Shown here: positions 1 through 42,397 of the stretch, piece after piece
Numbering within the stretch: the stretch's first letter is position 1
How the letters are laid out: every line of letters starts with the position of its first letter
Assembly (NCBI GenBank): GCA_026874595.1
Contig: CM049314.1
Location: 14,130,729 to 14,194,728, forward strand
Source: Sipunculus nudus
Taxonomy: Eukaryota; Annelida; Sipuncula; Golfingiida; Sipunculidae
Reading direction: 5' to 3'
DNA length: 64,000 bases
Notes under the pieces: model-generated
Told to the model about the DNA's origin: nothing
Seen by the model: the letters and a program-made list of their open reading frames with translations, nothing else
Databases searched by the model: none
Translations under genes and position numbers: made by a program

Positions 1-372
1 GTAACAATAAAACATCTCAAACAAATAAGCTAGCAGTGAAGGGACTTGCCTCTATATGAAGTGGCAGATACAAACTGGTGTGAACCTATCAGTGCATCAC
101 AGGCAAATTAGTTACACCTCCAAGAAACCTTAGAGTTTATCATGAGCCTTATGCATATAAAACCTGAATCTAGAAGGCTTTACAATAACATAGCATCCTT
201 GTAATTTGGTTATCTTCATCCTCATTTAAAAGACCACCAGGATGTGGACATTCTGCAGATGTACGTAGTACTCAGTTAAAGTAGCACAAAAGATGGCGAT
301 GGTTACCTCCAATAAAAAAATATTTTTAACAAAGTATTTAGTGTAAAGTCAATGAGTTACGTATGGTTTCAG
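1..372 (+). other. Intron of the ABCC4-like gene (5' part cut off by window)
   Basis: AT-rich non-coding sequence that ends in a TTTCAG acceptor directly before the first recognisable coding exon at 373. No repeat or other gene was recognised. The earlier exons of the transporter (N-terminus and first TMD1 helices) must lie to the left of the window. Confidence 0.7.
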
Positions 373-29106
<28,734 letters not shown>

Positions 29107-29190
29107 CTCAGCGAGGTGACTAAAGCATTGTCTAAGGAAACAAAAGACAATGAACATAAAGATATCAGTGACAAGGAGAAGAGATCTTGA
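29107..29190 (+). pseudogene. In-frame sixth tail repeat beyond the stop codon
   Basis: Directly after the TAA, the same frame reads LSEVTKALSKETKDNEHKD and on to a TGA at 29188-29190, a clear sixth repeat without any further stop. Either the old coding end was at 29188 and the TAA is a newer truncation, or the stop is read through at times. Confidence 0.8.
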
Positions 29191-32100
29191 TAACTTCTAC
29201 CTGTGGCCTCAAAATACTTAATAAGAAATGAGTCCAGGTACCTGGAGTGGGTTATGTCCTGAGGTGGTATCTGTACGAAATGAAGGAATTTGCCTTATGC
29301 AAACTGAGGATCATACATTGTAAAAAAAGTTCATGCGAGGTTGATGTAAATGTACTGGTATAGGGGAAATTCAATTATTGTCATTATGAGGGTGAGCATA
29401 TTGATCATAAGTTTTACAGGACATCACCCATCCCAAATGCTTTTAGGCATATATGTTTAGACATCAGATGCAGAGAGTATACACTCTATTTTATATCATA
29501 TATTTGTATAACATCGACCACTGCAAAAAGAGTTATTAAATAAGCACAAATGCAAAGGGTTAAAATAAATGTCTAATTCACTATTAACCATTTTTCTTCT
29601 AATTCAGTTTAAGCGAGATATTTGAGGAGGATTTAGAACTTAAGCTGATATTATTTTTGTATAACTTCATTTTCACACCAAGTCTAGAATTACAGAAATT
29701 ATTGGCAGTAGGGCATAATAGATGTTTAGTGATTGATCCAGGATGTAAAGTAAAATACCATAGCTGTGAAACGTGAGGTATACTAAATATCAGTCTATAT
29801 CTCAAGTCGTGACCTCATGGTTCATTTTCAGATGACAATTACTTTTATATTAGATCCATGTTAATGGAAAGAAATGTGACTTATTTTGGTCAGATGTTAT
29901 AAAATGGTAATTTTGAAGAAAGTAATTTTGCCATCACAATATCTTCCCATGTAACAGTTGTTCTGTTACTTCCAATTTCAGTATTAGGTTTACGTCACAG
30001 AATTGTGTTCAGTATATTGAAAAGATTTATATGGAGATAATATTTCTGAATTATTGGGTTCTTTAAATCAGTTACCCATAAAACCATTAATCTCAAATAA
30101 AATGCACTATTGTCAATTTAAACTCCTACCAAAATTAGTATACTTAGTTGATCAGCATACTGAGGTGGTTCTGACTCAACAGGATTTTAGTGGAATTGCA
30201 CAAGGCCCCACACGCTCGTTATCAGCTGTGAGAAAATGTTATATTCACTGTCACTATTGATGTACATTCCAAGAACATCCCTTTTCACTGCAGTTTAGGA
30301 GAGGTAAATCTCGCTGGGGGCCCATGCGGCATGCACATTATTAGCATGATTTTACTATGAAACTATGTATCAGAGATTATGTTACCTTGTTATTATGAGC
30401 ACATATCTGTTATGAGTATTAACCCTGCGTCATGCCATTGCTAAAAGGTAAGAGCTACCTTTTTAGACTGGCCCAGTTGATGTAGTGGTTAAGACCTAAT
30501 TTCTCCCGCTGACAGAGCCATCAAACTTGATCTTGCTGTGTTGCAAATATTATGAAACCTAGTCAGATATTGTGTTTAAGCATGTTTGCCAGCATTAATG
30601 TGTGTTAAATTAGAAAAACAATTTGTTTAGATATTACTAGCATAGTAAGTACATTTTAGATTTGCATTAATTTTATTTTTGTATTAATATCAAGGAGTAT
30701 GTTACTAGTATGTTCAATATGTAACCTCCTTGTTGATACATGATTTAATTATGATGTGGTCTTATAGGTAAGGGTGTGGATACACAATAGTTTTAAAGTA
30801 TTGTAATATATGCTATTTTACTGGTTGTTTAGTACACAAGGATGTAGATATAATATCCATATGGAAATATATATGAATGTTCCACAGAGTGAAATTATTC
30901 TCTCATGTGATATACATGAATTCCCTCAAGTCACATCAAGTTTGTATGGTTCATGGTAAAACAAATATATAGTACATGTATATAAGTAATACCAACAAAA
31001 AGGTAATAAATCCAAATATGTTCTGGTCCAAGCGTTTGTTTAAGGCAGTTTACATCTTGTTCTATAACAATGATAGGGATACAGGACTGAAAATGTAAGG
31101 AAATTTATTTTTAGTAGTACATTTTGTTATTTATTCATTTGCACCATTTAATGATAAAGGTGGATATACTGCACGTAACATATTTTTGTACTTCCGCAAT
31201 TATCTTAAGATTTTAGTCTCATACGTGTTTTTTTTCGATTTTTATAGAAATTAAATAATTATTTCTGATGATGTTCAAGTGATTTTACAGGTGAATATTT
31301 AAGAGCCTGACAAAAGTGATGTAAATATATTGACAGGGACACTCATTTTATAATGAATAAACAGCATAATGTGATACGTATAAGGTAAGAGAGCCAGTAT
31401 GAATAAATTCATCGTTAATTCCTTCACTCCGTTGGGGCCATTTGTTTCTTATACATGTTATTCATTAGATACACTTCAGGTCTCCTTGGTCAAAATGTTG
31501 TGCATTTCACATTTTAGGTATTTATCATAAGAACTAACACAGTATTTGGACATTTTTTGTATATATCTCTTTCATATTTATAATGTGCCTCATACTCAGG
31601 GTTTGGTACTAATTAATAAATATTTAGATGTGTATTAAAAATTTAAGTATTTGGATAAGCCTATTTATATTGTTAATATTGTCGTCATATTTATTTTTAT
31701 TTCCAGAATTTACAGAATTTGTTGTTTAGCAAGATGTAATTAAATTTTTAATGTGTTCAAAGTGTAGCCCCTCTATACTATTATAAGGTATATTTTAGCA
31801 CCATATACTATTTAGTTTGTTCATGTCCTGTCTTGTAAGTGAGCCTGTATATTCATAACTCAAGTATTTTCATCAAAATAAATATACCCACCCTTTTGTG
31901 TGGGAGTATCTAATTATTAAACATATAAATATTCACATAAACATAAAATATACACCTTCAGGTAAGGTTGTTGAACTGTACATGTATATACTGCCCTAAT
32001 GTACTGAGATTAATAATGTAAAAGTACAGAAGTCTTTGACTTTGAATACTAGTTTTTCGTGCAGTGTTGTCCCAGAAGAAACCGGTATTGCATATGTATA

Positions 32101-32380
32101 TATTGTAACTGATGCTAGCCACATATTAACTTATAGCCTTGCTATTATATGTACCCTTGTTCGTTGTATCTCTTATAGCCCTAACTGAAATGTTGTACTT
32201 TATACAGGAATTTTTTATAGATTATCATGTTTCCATGTTAAACCATGTCTTATTTTGTTCCAATTAATTGCTGGCTGTGCCGTCAGTACAGTATACTTAA
32301 CTTGTACTTGTCACCGAAAGTGGCATACTGTTAATATAAACGAACGTCTCAATAAAGACATTTCCGTGAGAGAAGTCACT
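29107..32380 (+). other. 3' UTR and downstream flank of the ABCC4-like gene
   Basis: AT-rich, with no coding potential. AATAAA signals are at 29564-29569, 31877-31882 and 32351-32356; which one is used cannot be told from sequence. Near 30480-30540 a GTAGTGGTTAAGACC motif suggests a degraded tRNA-derived SINE head. Confidence 0.5.
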
Positions 32381-32538
32381 ACTTGGGTATATATTGTCTG
32401 CAGTGTATGGAAGTAAGTTAAAATGAGAAACAGGTGAGGTTCTGCTTTTTAACGAGGATTTAAAAGATTTTCAAAGTTTTGAAAGATTTGAACACTGTTG
32501 ATCTCACTCTCACTGTTAAAGAAGAGTTAAGAAACGTA

Positions 32539-32543
<5 letters not shown>

Positions 32544-32592
<49 letters not shown>
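32544..32592. repeat. (TA)n microsatellite
   Basis: About 24 TA units. Similar long AT runs occur at 36531-36576, 36984-37053, 37172-37213, 42341-42394, 46241-46303, 47091-47160 and 59698-59765. Confidence 0.97.
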
Positions 32593-32594
<2 letters not shown>

Positions 32595-32639
32595 TTTTTG
32601 CGGATACGATATATGCGGATACATTGAACACAGTTTAGA

Positions 32640-33310
32640 CTGGCACGTTTTGAAACCGTTAGACCTACGAATCCGAAATTCGGCAACTGTTAGATGCCCA
32701 AAAACTGGGTCACTGTGACTTCGTTCCTTCGAGAAATTAAGGAAAAACCTCAAATTTCCATAAAAAAACTATTATCACACTTCAAGACTACCTAATATCA
32801 AAACCACATCTGTTTTTTCTTACTATTTACCAGGAGTATTCTCCTATATATTTCCTATATCTATGCCAGAAATTAAGACTGTTAAGAGTAATTTCTACAA
32901 GTTATGGTCTTGAACATATTGGACTTTGTAAAAAAAAAGGAAAAATATTTCCTTACGTAACATGAACATTTTTTTAAGCTAGAGACTTTTTTCCAAGTAT
33001 ATAACTTTGTTTAATTAAGATGAAAGTGTATACCCAAAATTAGATCTGAATTTTGTAAATGTTTTAAGTTTTAAGCATAAAAATGAAATCAGTACCTTTA
33101 ATTTTTGCCAAATTTTGAACATGGTACATTTTTTTCCTACGCGTACTGTTGATTTAATTTTTGCAGCATGTAAACATACATATTTCAATTGTGTAAATCT
33201 GAAATTTGAAAATAAAAGCTTGTAAATTAGGCTAGTTATTGAATTTTTTATTGAGGCTCTATTGTAGTTACTTGCTTTTTCTAGATGCAGGCATCTCACT
33301 CCTGGTCACT
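32640..33310 (+). repeat. Dispersed repeat family R1, single copy
   Basis: TGGCACGTTTTGAAACCGT, CCGAAATTCGGCAA, GAGAAATTAAGGAAAAACC and TATCAAAACCAC match the copies at 8810-9170 in the same order. Ends not defined. Confidence 0.8.
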
Positions 33311-35320
33311 GGAAGACAGCTAATGCAGGGTTACTGATATGTTACAGTTACTTGGGGAGATCCCCTGCTGTGACAGGTGTACAGTTATTCTCATATCACC
33401 TCCCCCCCCCCCCCCCCCTCCCCACCAAGTGTTATGCAGTTATTGTAATTTTTTGCACTGTATTTCTTTAATTGTATTTCTGTTTCCACTCCAATATACA
33501 AAACATTCCTTGAGAAGTAATTCAGGGAGTAATCCAGAAGATGCCAATGTTGTGTTAATGATGAATTTTTAAAGAAATTTAAAGAATTTTCTTTCAAATG
33601 ATTTTAACAAATTAAAATATAATTTAATCCATCAGTATGCATAAATTTATCAAATATGAAGCAAATAATGGATAAATAAAGGCACAATTTAAAATTGTGA
33701 AATCTTAATCAAGTATTATTTACAGATATTGTTTTTCAAATTTAAAAGATATATTTTTGTGGTAAAAAACAAATATACATTTGTATGCATAATATGGTGT
33801 TATATGATTGACATTTATGAAGATGCACATAGAATTATGAATCAACTTTTATATTCAGATTTATGTATTATTTTGGAAATGTATAGAATTAAAAACTTTA
33901 GAGAAAAATGAAGTGATAATTGATGAGGATCTAATATATACATTTGTTCATCCTAAAGCCCCCATTTTTTCTTCTTACAATTTACATCAGTGGCAACCTT
34001 TTCTTAACTGTGGTTTAACCTAGTGTCCCGACCCCTGGTGTGTTTATTGGTCGTTAATTTCATCAGTTCTTGAAGATTGGTTACGCCATTTTGACACACA
34101 AGTTGATTCAACAAAGTTCTCAGAAGTGTTCGAAAGCTTGTGACCTTGATCTTCAGTGTCAAAGTGACCGCAATAAAGGATATTTGTGACCTCGTATGCT
34201 TATTTTTTTCTCAGATTTGGAACACCTATTGTTTAAGCCATGTTCTTGGAGACTTTGTGACCTTGACCTTCAAGATCAAATCAGGGGAAATTAAGATATC
34301 TTTGAACCCTATATGATTTAATTACTGGTCAAACTCCTACTGTAATACCTTGCATCTTTTAGAAACAACTTTCCTGATAACAAGGGAAGAAACCTGTACA
34401 TTGTGAAGTTGCAAAGATTTAGGACTCTTCTTTAACAACCTGCTGGATACATTTGAAGCCAACCTTTCACCACAAACCTTCCACAGATCTTTTACATTTG
34501 GCTCACCTACCAGGAAGAAACCTATTGATTCTTATTTCACAAGGTCAAGGGTCAAGGTTACAACATCAACAGTTTAAAAACAGCTAATAAAACCATGTTT
34601 ATGGACAAAACGCTGAGCGTCGAGACCCATGGGTCCCAAGTTTAAAAACTGTTTCTATAAGGAGATAACATGACACTTTAATTCACAAAGAAATATTGAT
34701 CAACCTGCATAGCTGCATGGTGTCATCAGTGGCTTTATCGGAGATTGGCCTATAAAAGATATAACATGTACAGACTCGATTATCGGTATCTTAAATGGAT
34801 GCCTCGGAATGTGAATTCTCTTGACGTACTGACAATGACATGGCCCACATATAAGCAAGCTTCACTAGACAAGATAGTGCTTATATTTCTTATTGTTTAA
34901 CACTAGCTAGTACAACAGCAATGTAAGCGTATCTACCCTGATCAGCGTCTCACTTCATAAGTGCGTCTGTCATCACGGATCAAGTGGTTTAAACAAATAC
35001 ATTTGTCATTTAGCACCACGGGGTAAGATGCCTGCGATACAGGTGAAAAATTCTTCAATATATGGATTATTTTGTATATAGGTTAAAGGGGCCAATCACC
35101 TATCTGACCTTTATAAAACTAAAGGTAAGCCTTTCGAGCTTTTATAAATTTAGGCAAGAAAACCGCACTAAGGCTGCTTGTTTTGTTTATATCAATGTGT
35201 TTATTATATACATGGGGACCCGCCAAAATAACCATAATAAATTCAACAAAGGCATCCGGCGGCAAGTCAGATCATCAAGAGCTTTGTACATGGCGTTTTG
35301 CCACAAGTGATCTTTCTACC
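33311..35320. other. Intergenic, no gene seen
   Basis: Contains a poly-C run (about 33402-33418), GTGACCTTGA/CTTCAAG-type repeats near 34130-34280 and the motif GCTGAGCGTCGAGACCCATG at 34612, which also occurs at about 11309 and inversely at 48870. No ORF with family resemblance. Confidence 0.6.
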
Positions 35321-35324
35321 TCCA

Positions 35325-35505
35325 TATAAATACAACCTAACACCTTAGTTCACATGTTTTTGCCGTTTGTCAACATTGCTGTGTTAACAAACATGTTGAT
35401 AAACAAGTTCATAATCCTTCCCGGAGGCGTTATAAGAACTTTTCATAACCAGAATTATCTAAAGTAATTAATATTTAAAGGTAGGTGAATGTACAGCTTT
35501 AAATT
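35325..35505 (-). repeat. Dispersed repeat R2, copy 2
   Basis: Shares TCAACATTGCTGTGTT, ACATGTTGATAAAC and AGGTAGGTGAATG with 55730-55945 and, in inverse, with 17070-17290. About 200 bp; family unknown. Confidence 0.65.
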
Positions 35506-36527
35506 TTATACCTGCGTTGCTCTTTGTTGAGATGATACGTTTGTTTGCCATGTTGACTATAATGATATACTAAGTAAGGGCCGTATGTGAAATTCTGTCG
35601 TTATTGTTAAGATAAGCCTTGTGTAGGATGAATAAAAAAAAACGGTTACTATATGAAGATTATGATAAAATCTCACAAACTTGACCAACATTTGGGAGAA
35701 AATCAAAATTTTCATGGAAGCAGTAGTGTGTCAGATATTTAAAAATGGTCGAAAAATATTATACAGACGGACGGACAGACAAACCGCTGGACCTCCTTTC
35801 CTAGCCATATTTTTCCCCGTTACGTTATCGCGGCACATCTTATACAAGCCTCTATTGGCATCTCTGTTTTTTGGCGGAACATTTAATAAATCAAACACAA
35901 ACGTAGAGTAACGTGCATGCTCTGAACATTTTGAAGAAAAAAACAAACGAATTCAATCATTTATACATCTTTATTCTTAAAAAAATCTTTGTATCAGTTA
36001 CATCCGTGCATGTGCTCATAATTACTAACTGGAATTCCTTATTTCCTCCACATAAGATCATAAAACCTAGGCTCCTTCATACAAAAATTAATGTAAACAC
36101 ACGTGCTTTCATTTGATTGTCTAAAGTCTGAATAGTGACTTGTGCATTAGACGGACAACATTAAGAATATATATTTGGACATGACTTTTACCTGAAATAA
36201 AACAAACAAAAAAGAGACATAAATAAAGAAAAAGCGCTGTAAACTTACGCAGAAAGTAAACACGTTGCTAAGTTAATGGAAAACATATACCAGAATTAAA
36301 GTTCAACCAATAGATTCTAAGCAAGGATATAACCTTCATGAATAGTTATTATTTATGACATTTAATGAACAAAGTTTAAGAAATATTCATACTTCAATAA
36401 AGCCCTCCGATGCAAAACAGCAGTGTGTTGGCCAGTGTGTCGGAAAATTCCACACTTCAACAACTACTACAAACTCGCTTTTTATGTGAGTATTTATCTG
36501 TGTATGGCAGATTATTTTCAGTCCTGT

Positions 36528-36579
<52 letters not shown>

Positions 36580-36624
36580 GGTCTTTTCCATCTCTCAAGT
36601 TTAATTACAGTAATACTTTGTCCT

Positions 36625-36839
36625 GCATGCAGGGGCGGATCCAGGATTTAGGAAAAGGGCGGGTCCAACATGGGGGGACTAATGGTGAACCTAAAAAAAA
36701 AGTCTCCAGGTCCGGAAAAAGGGGGGGGTCCAGGCCGTAAAATTTTGTCTGAAACTCTTAAAAAAGGTTGCTTCAGATGAAAAAAGGGGGAGGGGGGGGG
36801 TTCGGACCCCCCCCCCCCCCCCGATCCGCTTCTGGCATG
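36625..36839. mobile_element. 205-bp MITE with 5-bp target duplication
   Basis: The element spans 36630-36834. The left end is CAGGGGCGGATCCAGG and the right end on the other strand is CAGAAGCGGATCGG, imperfect inverted repeats. The direct duplication GCATG flanks it (36625-36629 and 36835-36839). The interior has several G and C homopolymer runs, including paired poly-G and poly-C that could fold. This GGGCGGATCC type is widespread in marine invertebrates. Confidence 0.8.
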
Positions 36840-37012
36840 TGTGTCTTATAAATACAAAAGAAGCACATACTGAAGCTAATAGGCAGAATACACCTTCACA
36901 CACGTACACCTAACAGTTTTAAAATTAAAAGTCCTAAGAAAATACTTGGTAATAAGTGAAATGATATATATTAACCTTATCTGATATATATATATATATA
37001 GATATATATATA

Positions 37013-37056
<44 letters not shown>

Positions 37057-37168
37057 GTATAAATTTCTCATGATATATTTGATCACAATGTATATGATGT
37101 ATAAGTACATATTGTCATTATAATTATTATAAGTAGTCATAGTAGTAAAAAAGTATACTCGAAATATA

Positions 37169-37216
<48 letters not shown>

Positions 37217-37598
37217 TAAATGCTGGGCTATGTCTTAACTGGAGAAATTTATACCATATATCTGGTATAGCTGATATAAGTCACCAAGAATAAAATATGT
37301 CATAACAGTTAACCATGATATAAAAACAGAATTGAGCCCTCATGCTTCCAATGAGCTTACCTGTATCATATAAAAATAAAGAGTGTTAGCCCTCGCTTCC
37401 AATGATCCCCATACTGTATCGATAATCGACGGCCAATGCCTTAAGAAAATAAAAGACTATAAATGCGACTGTCAATTGATCTTCCGCACTGAGTACACCG
37501 GTCGTTCACCAGATAATTGTTTACCAGTGATATAACTTTGTGATTATTGATTATTTAAATGCATTTTCTGTGTCAAAGTCATTTTATCCACATTTGTA
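36840..37598. other. Tail-to-tail intergenic space and 3' flank of the SLC16-like gene
   Basis: Dominated by two (AT)n runs (36984-37053 and 37172-37213), plus a short imperfect repeat (ATTGAGCCCTCATGCTTCCAATGA, 37331, against TAGCCCTCGCTTCCAATGA). The 3' UTR of the minus-strand gene must lie here, but no convincing polyadenylation signal was picked out. Confidence 0.55.
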
Positions 37599-38212
37599 TT
37601 ATGTCAAATCCAGACCGCTCTTTGGTTCTTTAATGTCACAGTCCTCACCCGTGACAAATGAAATACGGAATCCGCCCATTTTGATGCTGACGTCATCATC
37701 TTTACAGTGTGTGAGATCGTGATTACTCAATTTCCCGTTGACTAGATGATCTTGATTACTGATGTTACCATGACTTATATGGATGTTACTAAGGTCACCG
37801 TTGCTCCTTTGGTGATTACGAAGGTTACAGTTGCTGACATGAGAGTGCGTAAGACTTTGGTTGCTCAGATGAGTGTTACTAAGGTTACCCTTGCTAAGGT
37901 GAGTGTTACTTAGGTTACATATGCTAACACGAATGTTACTGAGGGTGCCGTTACTAAGATAGCCATTACTGTGATGGACACTGAGGTCACCGTTGCTGTG
38001 GTGACCCTTACTCAATTGACCATTATTAAGATTACCAGTGCTTAGATCACCGTTGCTATGGTCAAACTCATTTTTCTGCAGTGATTTTCTGAGGGGGCTC
38101 ACGCCATCTGTTTTTTTAGTGGTCTCTTTTTCTTCATCGTCTGTTTCTTCTATGTCTCCTTTGAACACTTTGCTCAATAACAACATGAAACAGGCAAGGA
38201 TCGACAACACAC
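37599..38212 (-). CDS. SLC16-like exon 5 (TM12 and period-5 tail)
   Basis: Starts with TM12 (VLSILACFMLLLS), then an acidic-basic stretch (KGDIEETDDEEKETTKK), then about 115 residues of period-5 repeats. It ends with VSIKMGGFRISFVTGEDCDI and a TAA at 37601-37599. Acceptor ATTACAG. Confidence 0.9.
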
Positions 38213-41200
38213 CTGTAATATAAGCATATTATAATCTTATGAATTGGTTTAACTTGCCTTACCCTATTAAAATCAATGTCAAAGGTTAATATTTTATTAA
38301 TTATACAATGTGTGGCAAGACAGAGCGTCAGGTTATATATATATTTCTTAGGATGACTTCCGTCACTCATTTGTTAATCAATTACTGGACAAAATTGTTT
38401 AAAAAAACACCCTTACGTGCCTAAAAATCACAAGAAAATACATGCATTTATAAAAGAGTTAATATTGGACAATGTTTTTTTTATCCTAGTTACGTATTTG
38501 AATAAAACATTAATAAAACATTTTTTTAAATTTAGTCATAGTACGAATTATTTCCTCATACACTGTCACTGAATACTTGCCTGAGAGGTAAAAGTTGATA
38601 TCATACGTCTTTGTGACGTCAAAGATATAACCTATAACAGAAAATAAGCAAAACGTAGAAGTAAATAGAAAATTAACAGGTAACGTTTCTACATTTTGAA
38701 TTACGACACAAACTTCGGCGTACTAACAATGTCATAATAATGTGTCAAAAACTGACCTCAAAATACTGTATGAATAGGTGTGGGTGTTTATAAATGATTC
38801 GAAAGGCCCATTTTCCTAAAAAAAAAAGACACTACCATAATATTTCCCATTTGTGCATTAAAAAATCTGATGACCATTCCTAGCAAACGCGGAATAAACA
38901 AAACGTCAACAGTGAGACTGTTAACACCCAGACGAACGCTAGTACCACTTTTACGCCAAATCGCCCCCCTTGCGTTCATTTTTGAAGCAATTTAAGTTTG
39001 TGTATATCGCTCGTTCAATGTTGTTAAGTTTATATTAAAACGTTGACTGCACTCTTCAAAGTAATGGAGAAATAAAGATTATCAGTCAATCAAAATTATA
39101 TAAAATCTTCTCTTCAGGTTCATTTTATATTTCGGACAAATTCTGTCTTTTTTATATTTACGCAATATATCTTGCTCAGCTTTTAGTGTTTCTTTACTAA
39201 ATTGTCTGCAATTACTACTGTTAATGGAAATTTCCGATCTAATGTTATACTTTTATTTCCCAGTATATTCCATTTCCGCCGACATCGGAATTATTATACG
39301 CATGCGCCATGACCTTATTTACTAAAAAATATCGTCAATCGCTCAAGTGCAATCGAGATAAGGTAACTAACGATACGAAAATTGCCAGTTAGGATACAAT
39401 ATTTAAAAACTTAACGATATGAAAATAACCCCAAAGCGTAAACTATTCGTATCGTAATACCGTATTTCAATTTAAACTTAACGACAAGAAGACAATAAAT
39501 CAGGATTTTAAGGTAGCATGCTGTCATTTGATTCTAATTCAGATTTCGTAACATGTACGCGGAGTTTATGAGTCTTTTCCTATATTCTCATGCATACCAA
39601 TAATGTTCAAATTATCACATTTAAACTGTAAGTGTGGTTATGATGGTTAGTCGCAATAACATCAGTGTACATGAATGCTGTAACTTACCTGCCAGTGTTG
39701 GTCCTATGAACACAGATATCCCGTAAATAAAACTCCCCATGCCGAGGGCGCTACTGAGCCGCTCTGGTCCAACAGCATTTTCATTCAAGGGACCCCACAT
39801 CGAAGCGAACACTCCACCGTAGAAACCGAAAAAGAAAGCACCCGAGTATATACCAACCATTGACGACGACAGCACAGGAATAAGCATAATATTAATCCCG
39901 CAAAGCCCGCACGTGGTTGCTGTGAACATCAGAGCATTGCCAGGCAACGCATTCGCCACGAATCCAATAGTAGGTCGGATGATAGTGCTCCCCACACCCA
40001 CGACCATGAGAAGTTGATTTGCATCCGCTGGTGACATTCCTCTGGTAACCATGAAGGCCATCAAATGTACATACACAATACTGAAGCTTACACCACGAAG
40101 AAAGGTGGCGGTAATTATACACAGCAGGGGAACGTGCTTAAATAGTTCAACGTGGAATATTTTTCTGCGTCCCTTCTTTGTCCCAGGATTTGGCACATTT
40201 GCAAGCGATAAATGAGACCCGAGCTGGTTAGGCAAGACTTCCTGGTTCTCGGTTATTTCATATTCCTCCAGATCTGATGGGTTTTCACGGTAGAGGGCAG
40301 CACAAACGCACAGTTGTAGCGTGAGACCGCTCATGATGGTAAGCGTGCCCCTCCATGAATATTCATCAACCACGGAGTTCATTATGAAGGGAAACACCAG
40401 CATCCCGAAACTGCTTCCGGTTGACGCCACCGCGAAGGCCGTCATTCTGTATTTGTCGAAGCACTGGCTCAATACCGTCATGGTGGGAAGGTAGGTCAGC
40501 GCCACCCCAACGCCTACAAAAAAAGTATATATTAGATAGGAAAAGGAATGAATAAGTTTAAGTGTAAGCCTCTCAGTGGAACTTCACCGTTTGTCTTTTT
40601 CGATAATTAAATTCTAGAACCAAAGCACAGTCCGTTTATCTAAAAAGAGGCCTGTGGGTCTATGGCTAGTGTCCCTGCACATCTGGAAGTGGAGCGCCAC
40701 TATTTGTCTGTTTAAATCAAATGGCGCTACCGTGTGTCTGTGTAAGTCACAGAGCGCAACCGTGTGTCTGTGTAAGTCACATGGCGCCACCGTGTGCCTA
40801 TGTAAGTCACGGAGTGCCACCGTGTCTGCGCTGGACTCATGACCGCAAGGTAATGGGTTCGCGTCCCAATCTGACCGCTTTCCGCGCTTAGACACCTAGG
40901 TAAAGTCTTTCCCACAAGGGTGCGCTCTCTTCACCCAGGAGTGAATGGATACTGGTCAAACATGTACAAACGAATAACCTTCTAGCGCCGCGTGTGGCTG
41001 CTTGTTGTATGCTCCCCTGGCAGCCGAGAAAATCATCAAGAATGAACAGATCCGAAAGACCATGAGGATGAGACTGACACCATCAGTGATATCAGACTTA
41101 ACCCCCCCCCCCCCAAACATACACACACAAACACACAATATTTCCTTTTTTTACCTTAATGGTAATTTCTTTGAGATTTGTCCGACAATAGGCATTCGGT

Positions 41201-42338
41201 TTGACCATGTTTAACAGAAAATGAAAACTGATTGTTTTCATATAATGAATGATTATGCAACAGAAGCTGTCTGATTGCCATTGGTCAGAAATCTATTATC
41301 ATCATATTAGTAGTTCAAAGTATGTTTTAAAAAGAAGAAATTTTCTGGTTCACATCAACATAATACTGATAACTGTGTCCGCCAAAAGAGTTTTGAGGAT
41401 ACTATATTTTCACGCGTGTTCCGCCGCCGCCGCATTTGTTTGAACTCCTCTGAAACCCTTGGACCGATCTTTCCGATATCCGGCATAGTTATCCGCTCAC
41501 CCATGTAGCTGTGCGTAGCAAAGACAGGTGGCGCCACCTGCACACTTTCTGTGTAGTATGAATCTGGGTGCCATAGTGATAACATCCCTTTTCTCAGGGG
41601 TGGTTTAATGTTTTGAGCTGAAAGTTTGCATGTCCATAGATCTTGGATCTCTCCATCTCGTACTTGAGACTGGTGACGCAACCTACTTGGCGTCCATCCA
41701 TGCGTTTGCCATCTGTTCGTTTTAGTGATTGGTTCAACGTACTGGGCTGAAATTGTGCATGTACATAGATCTTGGATACCTCCATCTCGGACTCTGGCGC
41801 CATCTGCAATCGTTTTCTCATGGCGTCCATCCGTACTTATGCTTTGGGTGAACGTTGCTCATGTCACTCAAGCGGTTTAATATATTGGTCAGAAGTTTGG
41901 CATGTTTATCCATTTTGAAGAGTTTCCTCATAGACCAGACAGGTGCCGACACCTGCCTTCCCGTTTTCGCAGAACACATTGATGCCTTTTTCTCAGGAGT
42001 GGTTTACTGTATTGGCCTGAAATTATGCATGCCCGTAGATTTTGGATACCTTTATCTCGTTCTTAAGACTCGAAGCTCCATCTGTAATAGTTTCGCGTGT
42101 GGTCCATCCGTGTGTTAGCTTTGGGTAAAAACCACTCATATCTCAGGAGAGGATGGATTTATCAGCATGAAATTTTGCATGTCTGGATAGCTTTGTTGTA
42201 GACCAGACAGGTTGCACCATCTGCTATTCCAGTTTAATCGAATACATTAATTCACTTTTTCTCAGTAGTGGATTGGTGTCTCGGCCCGACAATATGCATG
42301 GTGAATCCACCTGTAGATCTGTTTTTTCTAAATATTGC

Positions 42339-42397
<59 letters not shown>

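Noticed and set aside
30470-30540. tRNA gene near GTAGTGGTTAAGACC
   Set aside because: Only an A-box-like word is present; no foldable cloverleaf or B box was seen. At most a degraded SINE head.
32460-32753. ORFs rich in IYIYIY (also at 36410-36740 and 46189-46431)
   Set aside because: Translations of (TA)n microsatellites.
40614-40895. ORF with HRHTVALCDL repeats
   Set aside because: Translation of the 30-bp minisatellite in a SINE-like element.
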